A DNA stretch of 64,000 nucleotides from Rhodovarius crocodyli (GCF_004005855.1 NZ_SACL01000002.1:434001-498000), one strand, 5' to 3'; shown: positions 19,033 through 28,470, numbered from the stretch's first letter. Notes: a model not told the origin generated them from the letters alone. A program made the numbers and translations.

Positions 19033-20892
19033 ATGGCAGCCACCGCCGCCCCCGACATGATCCTGCACAATGGCGGGATCACCAGTCTCGACCGTGCCAA
19101 CCCGGCGCCCGAGGCCGTGGCCATCACCGCCGGCCGCTTCAGCGCGGTGGGCGAGGCCCGCGACATCCTGCCCACCGCCGGCCCCGGCACCCGCGTGATC
19201 GACCTCGGCGGCCGGCGGCTGATCCCGGGCCTGTTCGACAACCACCTGCACCTGATCCGCGGCGGGCTGAACTTCAACATGGAACTGCGCTGGGACGGCG
19301 TGCGCAGCCTGGCCGATGCGATGGATATGCTGAAGCGCCAGGCGGCCGTGACGCCGCCGCCGCAATGGGTGCGCATCGTGGGCGGCTTCACCGAGCATCA
19401 GTTCGAGGAAAAGCGCCTGCCGACGCTGGCCGAGATCAACGCGGCGGCTCCGGAAACGCCTGTCTTCATCCTGCACCTGTATGACCGTGCCCTGCTGAAC
19501 GCGGCCGCCCTGCGCGCCGTGGGCTATGACAAGGACACGCCCAACCCGCCGGGCGGCGAGATCCAGCGCGACCCCGACGGCACGCCCACCGGCCTGCTGC
19601 TGGCCAGGCCGAATGCGACCATCCTGTACGCGACGCTGGCGCGCGGGCCGAAGCTGCCGCTGGAATACCAGCTGAACTCCACGCGCCACTTCATGCGCGA
19701 CCTGAACCGGCTGGGTGTCACGAGTGCCATCGACGCCGGCGGCGGCAACCAGAACTACCCCGATGACTATGAGGTCATCCAGAAGCTGGCCGCGGACGAC
19801 CAGCTGACCGTGCGCATCGCCTACAACCTGTTCACCCAGAAGCCGAAGCAGGAGAAGGAAGACTTCCTGCGCTGGACCAGTGAGAACAAGTACCAGCAGG
19901 GCGACGACTATTTCCGCCTGAACGGCGCGGGCGAGATGCTGGTCTATACCGCCGCCGATTTCGAGGATTTCCGTGTCGAGCGCCCGGACATGCCCGAGAG
20001 CATGGAAGGCGACCTGGAAAGCGTGGTGCGCGTGCTGGTGCAGAACCGCTGGCCCTGGCGGCTGCACGCCACCTATGACGAGACCATCACCCGGGCGCTG
20101 GACGTGTTCGAGAAGGTGAACGAGGAGATGCCGCTCGACGGGCTGCACTGGATCTTCGACCACGCGGAGACCGTCAGCGAGCGCAGCCTGGAGCGCATCG
20201 CGCGGCTGGGCGGTGGCGTCGCGGTGCAGCACCGCATGGCCTATCAGGGCGAGTATTTCGTCGAGCGCTATGGCGCCCGCGCCGCGGAGGCCACCCCGCC
20301 GGTGGCGAAGATGCTGGAGATGGGGGTGAAGGTCTCGGCCGGCACCGACGCCACCCGCGTCGCCTCCTACAACCCCTGGGTCGGGCTGTACTGGCTGGTG
20401 ACGGGCCGCACCGTGGGCGGCACCCGCATCACGCCCGAGCGCAACACGCTGGACCGCGAGACCGCGCTGCGCATGCTGACCGAGAAGGTCACCTGGTTCT
20501 CCAACGAGGAAGGCAAGAAGGGCCAGATCGCGGTGGGGCAGCTGGCGGACCTGGCCGTGCTGGACCGCGACTATTTCTCGGTGCCGGGTGACGAGATCCA
20601 GGACATCACCTCGGTGCTGACGGTGGTGGGCGGGCGCATCGTGCATGGCGCGTCGGACTACGCGCCGCTGGCCCCCGACCTGCCGCCCGCCATGCCCGAC
20701 TGGTCGCCGGTGCGCCGCTTCGGCGGCTATCAGCAGCGGCGGCAGACGCCCTTCGCGCGTGCCGTCTCCTGCTGCGCCACCTCCTGCGGTGTGCATGGGC
20801 ACGACCATGCGCGGGCCTGGGCATCGGCCACGCCGGCCGGGCAGGATCGCGGCTTCTGGGGGGCGCTCGGCTGCTCCTGCTGGTCGTTCTGA
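19033..20892 (+). CDS. Amidohydrolase 3 family metal-dependent hydrolase with Cys/His-rich tail
   Basis: The 619-residue protein is a YtcJ-like amidohydrolase. It has an N-terminal beta strand module (PDMILHNGGITSLD), a metal-binding NHLHL after RLIPGLFD, further ligands in HATYD and FDHAET, and the C-terminal GQLADLAVLDRDYFSVP repeat of the composite fold. The start ATG follows GGAGAACCCGCC. After about residue 570 comes a non-family tail with CC-x3-C, HGHDH and a final CSC cluster, suggesting an extra metal site. The stop overlaps the DoxX start (TGATG). The substrate is unknown; formamide- or hydantoin-type C-N bonds are typical of the family. Confidence 0.88.
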   Translation: MAATAAPDMILHNGGITSLDRANPAPEAVAITAGRFSAVGEARDILPTAGPGTRVIDLGGRRLIPGLFDNHLHLIRGGLNFNMELRWDGVRSLADAMDMLKRQAAVTPPPQWVRIVGGFTEHQFEEKRLPTLAEINAAAPETPVFILHLYDRALLNAAALRAVGYDKDTPNPPGGEIQRDPDGTPTGLLLARPNATILYATLARGPKLPLEYQLNSTRHFMRDLNRLGVTSAIDAGGGNQNYPDDYEVIQKLAADDQLTVRIAYNLFTQKPKQEKEDFLRWTSENKYQQGDDYFRLNGAGEMLVYTAADFEDFRVERPDMPESMEGDLESVVRVLVQNRWPWRLHATYDETITRALDVFEKVNEEMPLDGLHWIFDHAETVSERSLERIARLGGGVAVQHRMAYQGEYFVERYGARAAEATPPVAKMLEMGVKVSAGTDATRVASYNPWVGLYWLVTGRTVGGTRITPERNTLDRETALRMLTEKVTWFSNEEGKKGQIAVGQLADLAVLDRDYFSVPGDEIQDITSVLTVVGGRIVHGASDYAPLAPDLPPAMPDWSPVRRFGGYQQRRQTPFARAVSCCATSCGVHGHDHARAWASATPAGQDRGFWGALGCSCWSF

Positions 20893-21272
20893 TGGCGCGC
20901 GCTCTCACCTTCCTCGGGCTGCTGCTGCTCTGCGCGGCCTACCTCCAGGGCGGGCTGAACAAGCTGCTCGATTTTCCGGGCGCGGTGGCGGAGGCGGAGC
21001 ATTTCGCCCTGCCGCTGCCCACGGTCACGGCCGTGCTGACCATCATTCTCGAACTCGGCGCCAGCCTGCTGATCCTGACCGGGCGGCTGCGCTGGCTGGG
21101 GGCGCTGCTGCTGGCGGTCTTCACGCTGGCGGCCACCTTCATCGCCAACCGCTATTGGGCGCTGCCGCCGGGCCATGAACGCTTCATGACCGCCAATTCC
21201 TTCCATGAGCATCTGGGGCTGGTGGGCGCCTTCCTGCTCGTCGCCATCCGGGACCTGGCCCATGAGCGGTGA
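20892..21272 (+). CDS. DoxX family membrane protein
   Basis: The 126-residue protein has four hydrophobic helices and the DoxX-type motif YLQGGLNKLLDFPGAVAEAEHF, with LELGASLLILTGRLRWLGALLLA in the middle. The family is linked to redox or thiol homeostasis in other bacteria, but this member is not assignable. Its start is coupled to the amidohydrolase stop and its end overlaps the MFS start by 11 bases, so the three genes are probably co-translated. Confidence 0.88.
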   Translation: MARALTFLGLLLLCAAYLQGGLNKLLDFPGAVAEAEHFALPLPTVTAVLTIILELGASLLILTGRLRWLGALLLAVFTLAATFIANRYWALPPGHERFMTANSFHEHLGLVGAFLLVAIRDLAHER

Positions 21273-22839
21273 ACCCAAGGGCGGCAGCTTCGCCCCGCTG
21301 CTGCAGCCCACCTTCGCGCTGCTGTGGTTCGCCACCGTCATCGGCAATATCGGCAGCTTCATGCGCGATGTGGCCAGCGCCTGGCTGGTGACCGATCTCG
21401 GCGCCGGGCCCGCCGCCGTCTCGCTGATCCAGGCGGCGGGCACGCTGCCGGTTTTCCTGCTCGCCATCCCGGCGGGTGTGCTGGCCGACATCCTGGACCG
21501 CCGGCGCTTCCTGCTGGCGGTGCAGGTGCTGCTGGCGCTGGTCAGCCTGTCGCTGATGGCGCTCGCCGAGACGGGCGCGATGTCGGTGGCCGCGCTGGTG
21601 GGGCTGACCTTCCTGGGCGGCATCGGCGCCGCCCTGATGGCCCCCACCTGGCAGGCCATCGTGCCGGAGCTGGTGCCGCCCCGCGACATCCGCAGCGCGG
21701 TGGCGCTCAACTCGCTCGGCATCAACATCGCGCGCGCCATCGGGCCCGCGGCGGGCGGGCTGCTGCTGGCCGCATTCGGCGCCACCATCACCTATGGCGC
21801 GGATGTCGCGAGCTATGTCGTGGTGATCGGCGCGCTGCTGCTGTGGCGCCGCCCGCCTGGCGAGGACGACCCGCTGTCCGAGCGCTTCGCCGGCGCCTTC
21901 CGGGCCGGGCTGCGCTATGCGCGCTCCAGCCGGGAACTGCATGTGGTGCTGGCGCGGGCGGCGCTGTTCTTCGTGCTGGGCAGCGCGATCTGGGCGTTGC
22001 TGCCGCTGGTGGCACGCCAGGTGCTGGGGGGCGACGCCGGCTATTACGGGCTGCTGCTGGGCGCGGTGGGGGCGGGGGCCATCCTGGGCGCCTTCCTGCT
22101 GCCCATGGCGCGCCGGCACCTGGACATCGACGGGCTGCTGCTGGGCGCCTCGCTGCTCACGGCGCTGGCGATGGTGCTGCTGGCGCTGGCGCCGCCGCGC
22201 ATGCTGGCGCCGCTCGTGCTGGTGCTGCTGGGCATCGCCTGGATCACGGCGCTGACCGGGCTGAACGGCACCGCGCAGTCCATCCTGCCCAATTGGGTGC
22301 GGGGGCGGGCGCTCGCCGTCTACCTGACCGTGTTCAACGGCGCGGTCACGGTGGGCAGCCTGCTGTGGGGCGCGGTGGCGGAGGGCATCGGCGTGCCCGC
22401 CGCCCTGTGGGTGGCCGCCGCCGCCCTGACGGCCAAGGCGCTGCTGCTGCGCCGCTTCCCGCTGCCGCGCGGGGAAGCCGATCTCAGCCCCTCCCGCCAC
22501 TGGCCCGAGCCGCTGCTGGCGGCACCGATCGAGCACGATCGCGGCCCGGTCACGATCCTGATCGAATACCGGCTGGCGCCCGGCACGGCGGCGGAGTTCC
22601 GCGCGCTGGCGCACCGGCTCTCGGCCGCGCGGCGGCGGGATGGCGCCTATAGCTGGGGCCTGGCCGAGGATGCGGCCGACCCCACCCGCGTCATCGAATG
22701 GTTCATGGTCGAATCCTGGGCCGAGCATCTGCGCCAGCATCGCCGGGTTTCCCATGCCGATGCCGATCTGCAGGGTGAACTGCGGCGCTTTCACATCGGC
22801 CAGACCCCGCCGGAAGTCAGGCATTTCCTCGCACTCTGA
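21262..22839 (+). CDS. MFS_3 family exporter with C-terminal dimeric alpha-beta barrel domain
   Basis: The 525-residue protein has about 12 membrane helices (1-410) of the EntS-like MFS_3 branch, with AGVLADILDRRRFLLAVQ as the loop 2-3 motif and MAPTWQAIVPELVP. The C-terminal 100 residues (VTILIEYRLAPGTAAEFRAL, ending RRFHIG) form an antibiotic-monooxygenase-like cytosolic domain common in this branch. I start it at the ATG at 21262 (MSGEPKGG), overlapping doxX, rather than at 21205 where the N-terminus is out of character. Export of a small organic compound is likely; the substrate is unknown. Confidence 0.88.
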   Translation: MSGEPKGGSFAPLLQPTFALLWFATVIGNIGSFMRDVASAWLVTDLGAGPAAVSLIQAAGTLPVFLLAIPAGVLADILDRRRFLLAVQVLLALVSLSLMALAETGAMSVAALVGLTFLGGIGAALMAPTWQAIVPELVPPRDIRSAVALNSLGINIARAIGPAAGGLLLAAFGATITYGADVASYVVVIGALLLWRRPPGEDDPLSERFAGAFRAGLRYARSSRELHVVLARAALFFVLGSAIWALLPLVARQVLGGDAGYYGLLLGAVGAGAILGAFLLPMARRHLDIDGLLLGASLLTALAMVLLALAPPRMLAPLVLVLLGIAWITALTGLNGTAQSILPNWVRGRALAVYLTVFNGAVTVGSLLWGAVAEGIGVPAALWVAAAALTAKALLLRRFPLPRGEADLSPSRHWPEPLLAAPIEHDRGPVTILIEYRLAPGTAAEFRALAHRLSAARRRDGAYSWGLAEDAADPTRVIEWFMVESWAEHLRQHRRVSHADADLQGELRRFHIGQTPPEVRHFLAL

Positions 22840-22927
22840 GCGTTTCACAGCTTTTCACGGCTTTTGGCTGTCTCACCGGCCGCTTCGGCCCGAAGCCTCC
22901 TCCGGCACCCGCCGGAGGGGGGCACCG

Positions 22928-23287
22928 ATGAACCAGACCATGAATGCGGGGCTTGCCGCCTGGCAGGCCCGCAAGCTGACCGACCACATCGACACCAACC
23001 TGCCCGAGGACCTCAGCGTGGCGCGGCTGGCCACGCTGGTCGGGCTCAGCACCGGCTATTTCTCACGCGCCTTCCGCATCAGCTTCGGCACCTCACCGCA
23101 TGCCTATGTGCTGCTGCGACGGCTGGAGCGCGCCAGGGCCCTGATGCGCCAGCCCGCCCATGCCCTGTCCGAGATCGCGCTGGAATGCGGCTTCTGCGAC
23201 CAGCCGCACCTGACCCGGCGCTTCCAGGAGGCCATGGGCGTGAGCCCGGCGGCCTGGCGGCGCGAGGCGCTTTATTCGGCCGCCTGA
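22928..23287 (+). CDS. AraC family regulator, DNA-binding domain only
   Basis: The 119-residue protein consists almost solely of the two-helix-turn-helix AraC domain. The first helix region is LSVARLATLVGLSTGYFSRAFRISFG and the second is LSEIALECGFCDQPHLTRRF, ending MGVSPAAWRR. There is no sensor domain, as in SoxS/MarA-like regulators and some truncated family members. It lies 88 bases after the MFS gene on the same strand. Its last 16 bases overlap the end of the convergent ABC receptor gene. Confidence 0.88.
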   Translation: MNQTMNAGLAAWQARKLTDHIDTNLPEDLSVARLATLVGLSTGYFSRAFRISFGTSPHAYVLLRRLERARALMRQPAHALSEIALECGFCDQPHLTRRFQEAMGVSPAAWRREALYSAA

Positions 23288-24816
23288 GCGGCATCCATGG
23301 CGAGGGTCAGGCTGTCCATGCGGGGGGCATAGCGGATGCCCCCTCGCATGGCCCACAGGCTGGCCACATGCAGCAGCGGCACCATGGCCACATCCTCATG
23401 AAAGGCGAGGCGCGCGGCCTGGCGCCACAGGCCCTGGCGGCGCGGCGTGTCCGCCGTCGCCAGGGCTTGGGTCAGCAGCGCGTCCAACCGCGGGTCGCCG
23501 TATCCCGTGCCGTTCAGCGCGCCCATGCCGCGGCCGGCGTCGCGCGTGGCGAGAAAGGCGTTGAGGAAGCTGTTCGGCTCTCCCGGTCCGGTCAGCCAGC
23601 CGGACAGCGCCACGCTGAAGCGGCCCGCCGACAGGCGCGGGAAGAAGGCGGCCGGCGGCAGGACTTCGACCTCGGCCTCGATGCCGGCCTGCCGCCACAT
23701 CTGGGCCACGGCCTGCAGCAGGCGCGTGTCGTTGGGAAAGCGATTGCCGGTGCCGGTCAGCGTCAGGCGCAGGCCATCGCCAAGGCCGGCCTCGGCCAGC
23801 AGGCGGCGCGCGGCGGCGCGGTCCATCGCGGGCGGTGCCAGCGCCGGATCATGGGACGCGCGGCCGGGCGGCATCAGCTGGCCGGCAGGTTCCGCCGCGC
23901 CGTCCATCACCTGTTGCGCCAGGGCCGCGCGGTTGACGGCCAGCGACAGGGCCCGCCGCACCCGGCGATCACGCAGCGGGTTGTCGGCGGCCGCCTGCCG
24001 GCTCATCGCCAGGAACATGATGCGCGTGCCGTCCTGCCGCGCCACATGCAGGCCCTCCGTGGCAGCCAGGCGGGGGCCGTCGCGCAGGGGCACGTTCTCG
24101 ATCAGATCCACATCGCCGGCCAGCAGCGCCGCGACCCGGGCGGCGTCATGGGGCAGGATGCGCAGCCGGATTTCGCTCCAGGGCAGGGGCGCGCGCCCCC
24201 ACCAGCCCGCGGCGCGCTCCAGCACGGCGCCCTGGCCCTGGCGGTATTCCGTGAGGCGATAGGGGCCGCTGCCGATCGCGGCGGGGCCGCCCGGGTTGAA
24301 GTCGCCGGGCTGGGCCGTGGCGGCGATGCGCGCGGGTACGATCATGATGGTCGTCAGCCCGTTCGGCAGCAGGGGCCCCGGCCCATGCGTGAACACGCGC
24401 AGCACCTGGGGCGAGACGACCTCCACCCGCTGCAGCCCGACCAGGAAGGGGGTGTAGCGCGCCGGGCTGTTGGCGATGGTCGCGGCGCGGCGCAGGCTGG
24501 CCGACGCATCCTCGGCCGTCACGGCCGTGCCGTCGGAAAACCGGGCGGCGGGGTCGATGCGCAGCTCCCAGCCGTCGCCGGACGGCAGCGGCGCCCAGCT
24601 TTCGGCCAGAAGCGGCAGCAGCCGGCCGTCGCCCGACCATTGCAGCAGGCTTTCATAGAGGTGCCGGTGCAGGGTGAAATTGCCGGCATCGGCGTGGAAA
24701 TGCGGGTCCGCTGTGGTCGGCATGACAGAGAGGCCGATCCGCAGTTCCGCCGCGCCGGCGCCGCCGGCCAGTAGCGACAGCGCGAGCGCCGCCGTACTTC
24801 GCCTGAATATTCTCAT
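23272..24816 (-). CDS. ABC transporter substrate-binding protein, SBP_bac_5 type
   Basis: The 514-residue periplasmic receptor begins MRIFRRSTAALALSLLAGGA with a Sec signal peptide. It carries family stretches such as LYESLLQWSGDGRLLPLLAESW, IGSGPYRLTEYRQGQGAVLER and DRRVRRALSLAVNRAALAQQV. Homology supports the ATG at 24816 over an earlier in-frame start at 24852. Peptides, nickel or other solutes are all possible. No permease or ATPase genes lie nearby, so it is an orphan receptor. The SDR gene starts its coding 17 bases upstream on the same strand and may share its transcript. Confidence 0.9.
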   Translation of the reverse strand: MRIFRRSTAALALSLLAGGAGAAELRIGLSVMPTTADPHFHADAGNFTLHRHLYESLLQWSGDGRLLPLLAESWAPLPSGDGWELRIDPAARFSDGTAVTAEDASASLRRAATIANSPARYTPFLVGLQRVEVVSPQVLRVFTHGPGPLLPNGLTTIMIVPARIAATAQPGDFNPGGPAAIGSGPYRLTEYRQGQGAVLERAAGWWGRAPLPWSEIRLRILPHDAARVAALLAGDVDLIENVPLRDGPRLAATEGLHVARQDGTRIMFLAMSRQAAADNPLRDRRVRRALSLAVNRAALAQQVMDGAAEPAGQLMPPGRASHDPALAPPAMDRAAARRLLAEAGLGDGLRLTLTGTGNRFPNDTRLLQAVAQMWRQAGIEAEVEVLPPAAFFPRLSAGRFSVALSGWLTGPGEPNSFLNAFLATRDAGRGMGALNGTGYGDPRLDALLTQALATADTPRRQGLWRQAARLAFHEDVAMVPLLHVASLWAMRGGIRYAPRMDSLTLAMDAAQAAE

Positions 24817-24832
24817 GGGCAGAAAATAGCAG

Positions 24833-25582
24833 CTAGGCCCCGTAGCCGCCATCGATGGTCAGCACCGTGCCCGTCACGTAGGAGGCGCCTGGCCCGGCGA
24901 GGAACAGGATGCCGGCGGCCACTTCCTCGGCCGTGCCGAAGCGGCCGAGGGCGGTCGCGGCGCGCTGGCTCTCGGCGAAGGGGCCGTTGGCCGGGTTGCG
25001 GCTGCTGTCGATGGGGCCCGCCTGCACCACATTCACCGTGATGCCGAGCGGGCCGAGATCGCGCGCCGCCCCCTTGCTGAACCCCACCACCGCCGCGCGG
25101 CTGGCCGCGTATTCGGCCAGGCCCGGGGCCCCCGCATGGTCGGCCGCCATGCAGCCGACGGAGATGATGCGCCCGCCGCGCCGCATCAGCGGCACCGCGG
25201 CGCGGATGGTGGTGAACACCCCCTGCACATTGACGGCCGCCTGGGCGGCCAGCGCCGCGTCATCGGCATCCGGGTCATCCACCCCGCCGGTGGCGAAATG
25301 CGCGGCGTTGTTCACCAATATGTCCAGCACGCCGAAATCCCGGGCGACGGCCCGGATCAACCTGTGGATGTCCCCGGTATGGCCCTGATCGGCGCGATAG
25401 GCGCGGGCCAGGCAGCCGCGGCCCTCGGCGCAGCGCACCAGCCGGGCGGCGGCTTCCTCGTCGCGGCTGTAGCTGATGGCCAGCGCCGCCCCCGCGTCCG
25501 CCAGCGCCAGCGCGGCGGCGCGCCCGATGCCGCGCGACCCGCCGGTGACCAGCGCCACCTTTCCCGACAGCCTGACCGACAC
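24833..25582 (-). CDS. SDR family oxidoreductase with altered catalytic residues
   Basis: The 249-residue Rossmann protein has the classical SDR cofactor motif TGGSRGIG (13-20), NNAA (91-94), N118 and a C-terminal DGGYGA, like 3-oxoacyl-ACP reductases. The active-site motif is atypical: Y158-AAS-R162 in place of YxxxK, and the catalytic serine position (14 before Tyr) is C144 in SVGCMA. The serine at 141 might substitute. NAD(P)H binding is expected, but the reaction may be slow, altered or lost. It sits just upstream of the ABC receptor on the same strand and 65 bases downstream of the large regulator. Confidence 0.88.
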   Translation of the reverse strand: MSVRLSGKVALVTGGSRGIGRAAALALADAGAALAISYSRDEEAAARLVRCAEGRGCLARAYRADQGHTGDIHRLIRAVARDFGVLDILVNNAAHFATGGVDDPDADDAALAAQAAVNVQGVFTTIRAAVPLMRRGGRIISVGCMAADHAGAPGLAEYAASRAAVVGFSKGAARDLGPLGITVNVVQAGPIDSSRNPANGPFAESQRAATALGRFGTAEEVAAGILFLAGPGASYVTGTVLTIDGGYGA

Positions 25583-25647
25583 GCCGCGTTGTTCCCCTCT
25601 GCCTGGCCGGACATGCTGACAGGCGCCCCAGGGGTTGGATTGGAGAT

Positions 25648-28470
25648 TTATGCGGTGTCGGTGGCGGCGAGCAGCGCCCGCGCCTCAGCCAGCAGGGGGC
25701 AGGCGGCATCGGCCGGGAAGCGGTTCAGGATCGCGGCCAGGCGGTCCCGCTCCGCCTCGCAGCCGGCCCGGCCCATCCGGCCCAGGCTCACGGCCGCGCG
25801 CAGCGACCAGGCATGCGCCTGCTGGCGCCCGGCCACGGCCAGTGCCTCCGCGAACTGGGCGGCGGCTTCCTCCTCGCGGCCCTGCACCAGCAACGCCTCG
25901 CCGATCAGGCGGATGTATTCGGCCTCGAACCACAATTCATGCGCGCCGCGCGCATCGGCCAGCGCGGTCAGCAGGGTCGCGAGCGCCTCCTCCGGCCGGC
26001 CGAGCCGCAGCTGGGCCCGCGCGACGCCGGCGCGCATCATCGGCATGCGGGCGGTAAATGCCGTCGCCGGCATCTGGCCCAGCCTTTCCTGCAACAGGGC
26101 CAGCCCCGCCGCGGTGTCGCCCGCCTCGATGCGTTCCAGCGCCAGGTAGCAGTCGCTCCAGAGCACCCAGCCCCGCGTCTGGCGGTATTCGGCCTGCATC
26201 AGCGCGCGCAGCGCCGAAGCCCGCTGCATGTCGCCCTGCAGATAGGCCAGCGGCCAGGAGGCGAGGCCCAGGGCGAAGATCTCGCTGAAGGGGTGCTGCA
26301 TGGCGCGCGCCTCGCCCAGTGCCTCCTCAGCCACCGCCATGGCCCGCGCCGTCTCGCCCTGCAGCCACAGGATCCGCGCCAGGGTAGCCCTGGAGAGGAT
26401 ACGCTGGTCATAGAAATTCAGCTTGCCCTGATGCGGGCGCAGCAGGCCGGTCGGATAGCGCGCCAGCATCCCCTCGGTCAGCCGGCGCGCTTCAGCCTGC
26501 TCACCCATCATATGCAGCACATAGCCTTCGAGGCGGTCGCCGACCGGCCCGTCCTCCAGCAGGCCCGCGCTCCAGGCCAGCTCGCGGAAGCGGCGGGCAT
26601 GGCCCAGCGCCTCGCGGTAGTCGCGGCGCATCGAACCCAGCGCCAGGCCGTTCAGGGCGCGCAGCTGGTGGTCCACGTCGCCCAGCTGCTCCGCGAAGAC
26701 CAGCGTGTTGACCCAGGCCGATTCCAGCGTGCCGGACAGGAAGACGGTGATGGTGCCGAGCGCGGCATAGAGGCGCATGCCCTGGCGCGGATCGGGCTCA
26801 ACCTCGGCACGGAAGGCGGCGACGGCGTGTTCCAGCCGGCGGCGCGCCTCATCCACCAGCCCGCAGGCGGACCACAGCGGCACGGCCGCCACCGTCAGCA
26901 CGATGCCCATCCCCGGCAGCGCGCCGTCGCACAGGCACCAGTCGATCGCGCAGCGCAGGTTGTCCAGGTCCGGCATCAGCCGGGCCCGGGCCTCGGCCAC
27001 CGGCAGCTTGTCCCACAGCGGCTCGGCCTCGCTGAACAGCTGGGTATAGTAGCGGGCATGGGCATCGGCGACGGAGCCGGCCTCCCCGGCCTCGGCCAGC
27101 TTGTCGGCCAGATACAGCCGCGTGGTGTCCAGGCAGCGATAGGCCTGTTCCTCCAGCCGCGGCTGCAGGGTCAGGAAGGATTTGTCGAGCAGCCTTCCCA
27201 CCAGGTCGATCACCTCCACCGGGTCCTGGCCGGGCTCGGCGGCGATGGCGATGGCGGCATCCATCGGGAAACAGCCCTGGAACACCGACAGCCGGCGCGC
27301 CACGCGCTGTTCCTCGGCGCTCAGCAGGTCGTGGCTCCAGTCCAGCGTGGCGCGCAGCGTCTGGTGGCGGGGCAGGGCGGTGCGCCGGCCCTGCATCAGC
27401 AGGCGGAAACGGTCGTGCAGCCGGTCCGCCAGCACCTGCAGGCCCAGCTGCGGCACGCGGGTGGCGGCCAGCTCGATGGCGAGCGGAATGCCGTCCAGCT
27501 GGCGGCAGATGCGCGCGACCAGCGGTGCCTCGGCGTCGCTCATCTCCTCGGGCGCGCCGGCGGCGCGGACCCGTTCCCGGAACAGCGCCACCGCCGGGAA
27601 GGACGCCACGGCCTGGGCCGTCAGCGCCTCGCCTTCGGGCGGGCTTTCCATGGAGGGCAGGCGATAGGTCCATTCGCCCTCGGCGCGCAGCGGTTCCCGG
27701 CTGGTGGCCAGCACCCGCACGCGCGGGCCGGCCGCCAGGATCTGCTCGGCCAGGCGCGCGGCCTCCGCGATCACATGCTCGCAGCTGTCGAGGATGATGA
27801 GGCGGTGCGCCTGGTCCAGCAGCGCCTCGAAGCGGCCCGGCGCGCCCTCGGCGCCGTGGTTCAGCGCGCCCAGCAGCTGCCCGGCCGCCAGCGTGCCGTC
27901 GGTCAGCGCGCCCAGGTCGATCATGATGGGGGGCTGCTCGAAGCGGGCGGCCACCCGCTGCGCGACGCTGAGCGCCACCGTGGTCTTGCCGACGCCGCCC
28001 GCGCCGATGACGCTGACGAAGCGGTGCCGGCCCAGCGCCTCGTCCAGCAGCGCGATCTCGGCATCGCGCCCGACCACGGATTGCAGGCGCACCGGCAGCT
28101 TGCTGGCGGCGGGCGGCGCGGGCTGGGGCGGCTGGGCCTGCACCGGGGCCACGAAGCTGTAGCCCCGGCCCGGCACGGTCAGCACATGGCGGCCGTCGGT
28201 CTCGCTGTCGCCCAGGGCGCGGCGCAGGGCGGCCATCTGGGCGCGCAGGTTGGAATCATCGACGTGCCGCCCAGGCCAGACGGCCGCCACCAGCATGTCG
28301 CGTTCCAGCACGGCGCCCGGATGCCGGACGAGCGCGATCAGCAGATCGAGCGCCCTCTGGCCGATCCGCACCTCCTTGGCGCCGCGCAGCAGCATCTTGC
28401 GGGCCGGCAGCAGCGTGAAATCCCCGAAGCGGATTTCCTCGGCGCCCATCCCGCGGCCTTCGTCAGGCAT
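25648..28470 (-). CDS. Winged-helix STAND-type ATPase regulator with TPR-like C-terminus
   Basis: This 940-residue protein combines an OmpR/PhoB-type winged helix (about 12-108, ending VPGRGYSFVAPV) with an NB-ARC-like ATPase: Walker A GAGGVGKT (156-163) and Walker B LIILDSCEHV. A long alpha-helical repeat region (about 500-940), TPR-like, probably binds the signal. Such proteins act as ATP-gated transcription activators of the MalT/AfsR kind. The ATG at 28470 is preferred, with 28449 as an alternative; family homology starts at residue 12. The gene is on the same strand as the SDR and SBP genes downstream, which may be its targets. Confidence 0.87.
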   Translation of the reverse strand: MPDEGRGMGAEEIRFGDFTLLPARKMLLRGAKEVRIGQRALDLLIALVRHPGAVLERDMLVAAVWPGRHVDDSNLRAQMAALRRALGDSETDGRHVLTVPGRGYSFVAPVQAQPPQPAPPAASKLPVRLQSVVGRDAEIALLDEALGRHRFVSVIGAGGVGKTTVALSVAQRVAARFEQPPIMIDLGALTDGTLAAGQLLGALNHGAEGAPGRFEALLDQAHRLIILDSCEHVIAEAARLAEQILAAGPRVRVLATSREPLRAEGEWTYRLPSMESPPEGEALTAQAVASFPAVALFRERVRAAGAPEEMSDAEAPLVARICRQLDGIPLAIELAATRVPQLGLQVLADRLHDRFRLLMQGRRTALPRHQTLRATLDWSHDLLSAEEQRVARRLSVFQGCFPMDAAIAIAAEPGQDPVEVIDLVGRLLDKSFLTLQPRLEEQAYRCLDTTRLYLADKLAEAGEAGSVADAHARYYTQLFSEAEPLWDKLPVAEARARLMPDLDNLRCAIDWCLCDGALPGMGIVLTVAAVPLWSACGLVDEARRRLEHAVAAFRAEVEPDPRQGMRLYAALGTITVFLSGTLESAWVNTLVFAEQLGDVDHQLRALNGLALGSMRRDYREALGHARRFRELAWSAGLLEDGPVGDRLEGYVLHMMGEQAEARRLTEGMLARYPTGLLRPHQGKLNFYDQRILSRATLARILWLQGETARAMAVAEEALGEARAMQHPFSEIFALGLASWPLAYLQGDMQRASALRALMQAEYRQTRGWVLWSDCYLALERIEAGDTAAGLALLQERLGQMPATAFTARMPMMRAGVARAQLRLGRPEEALATLLTALADARGAHELWFEAEYIRLIGEALLVQGREEEAAAQFAEALAVAGRQQAHAWSLRAAVSLGRMGRAGCEAERDRLAAILNRFPADAACPLLAEARALLAATDTA

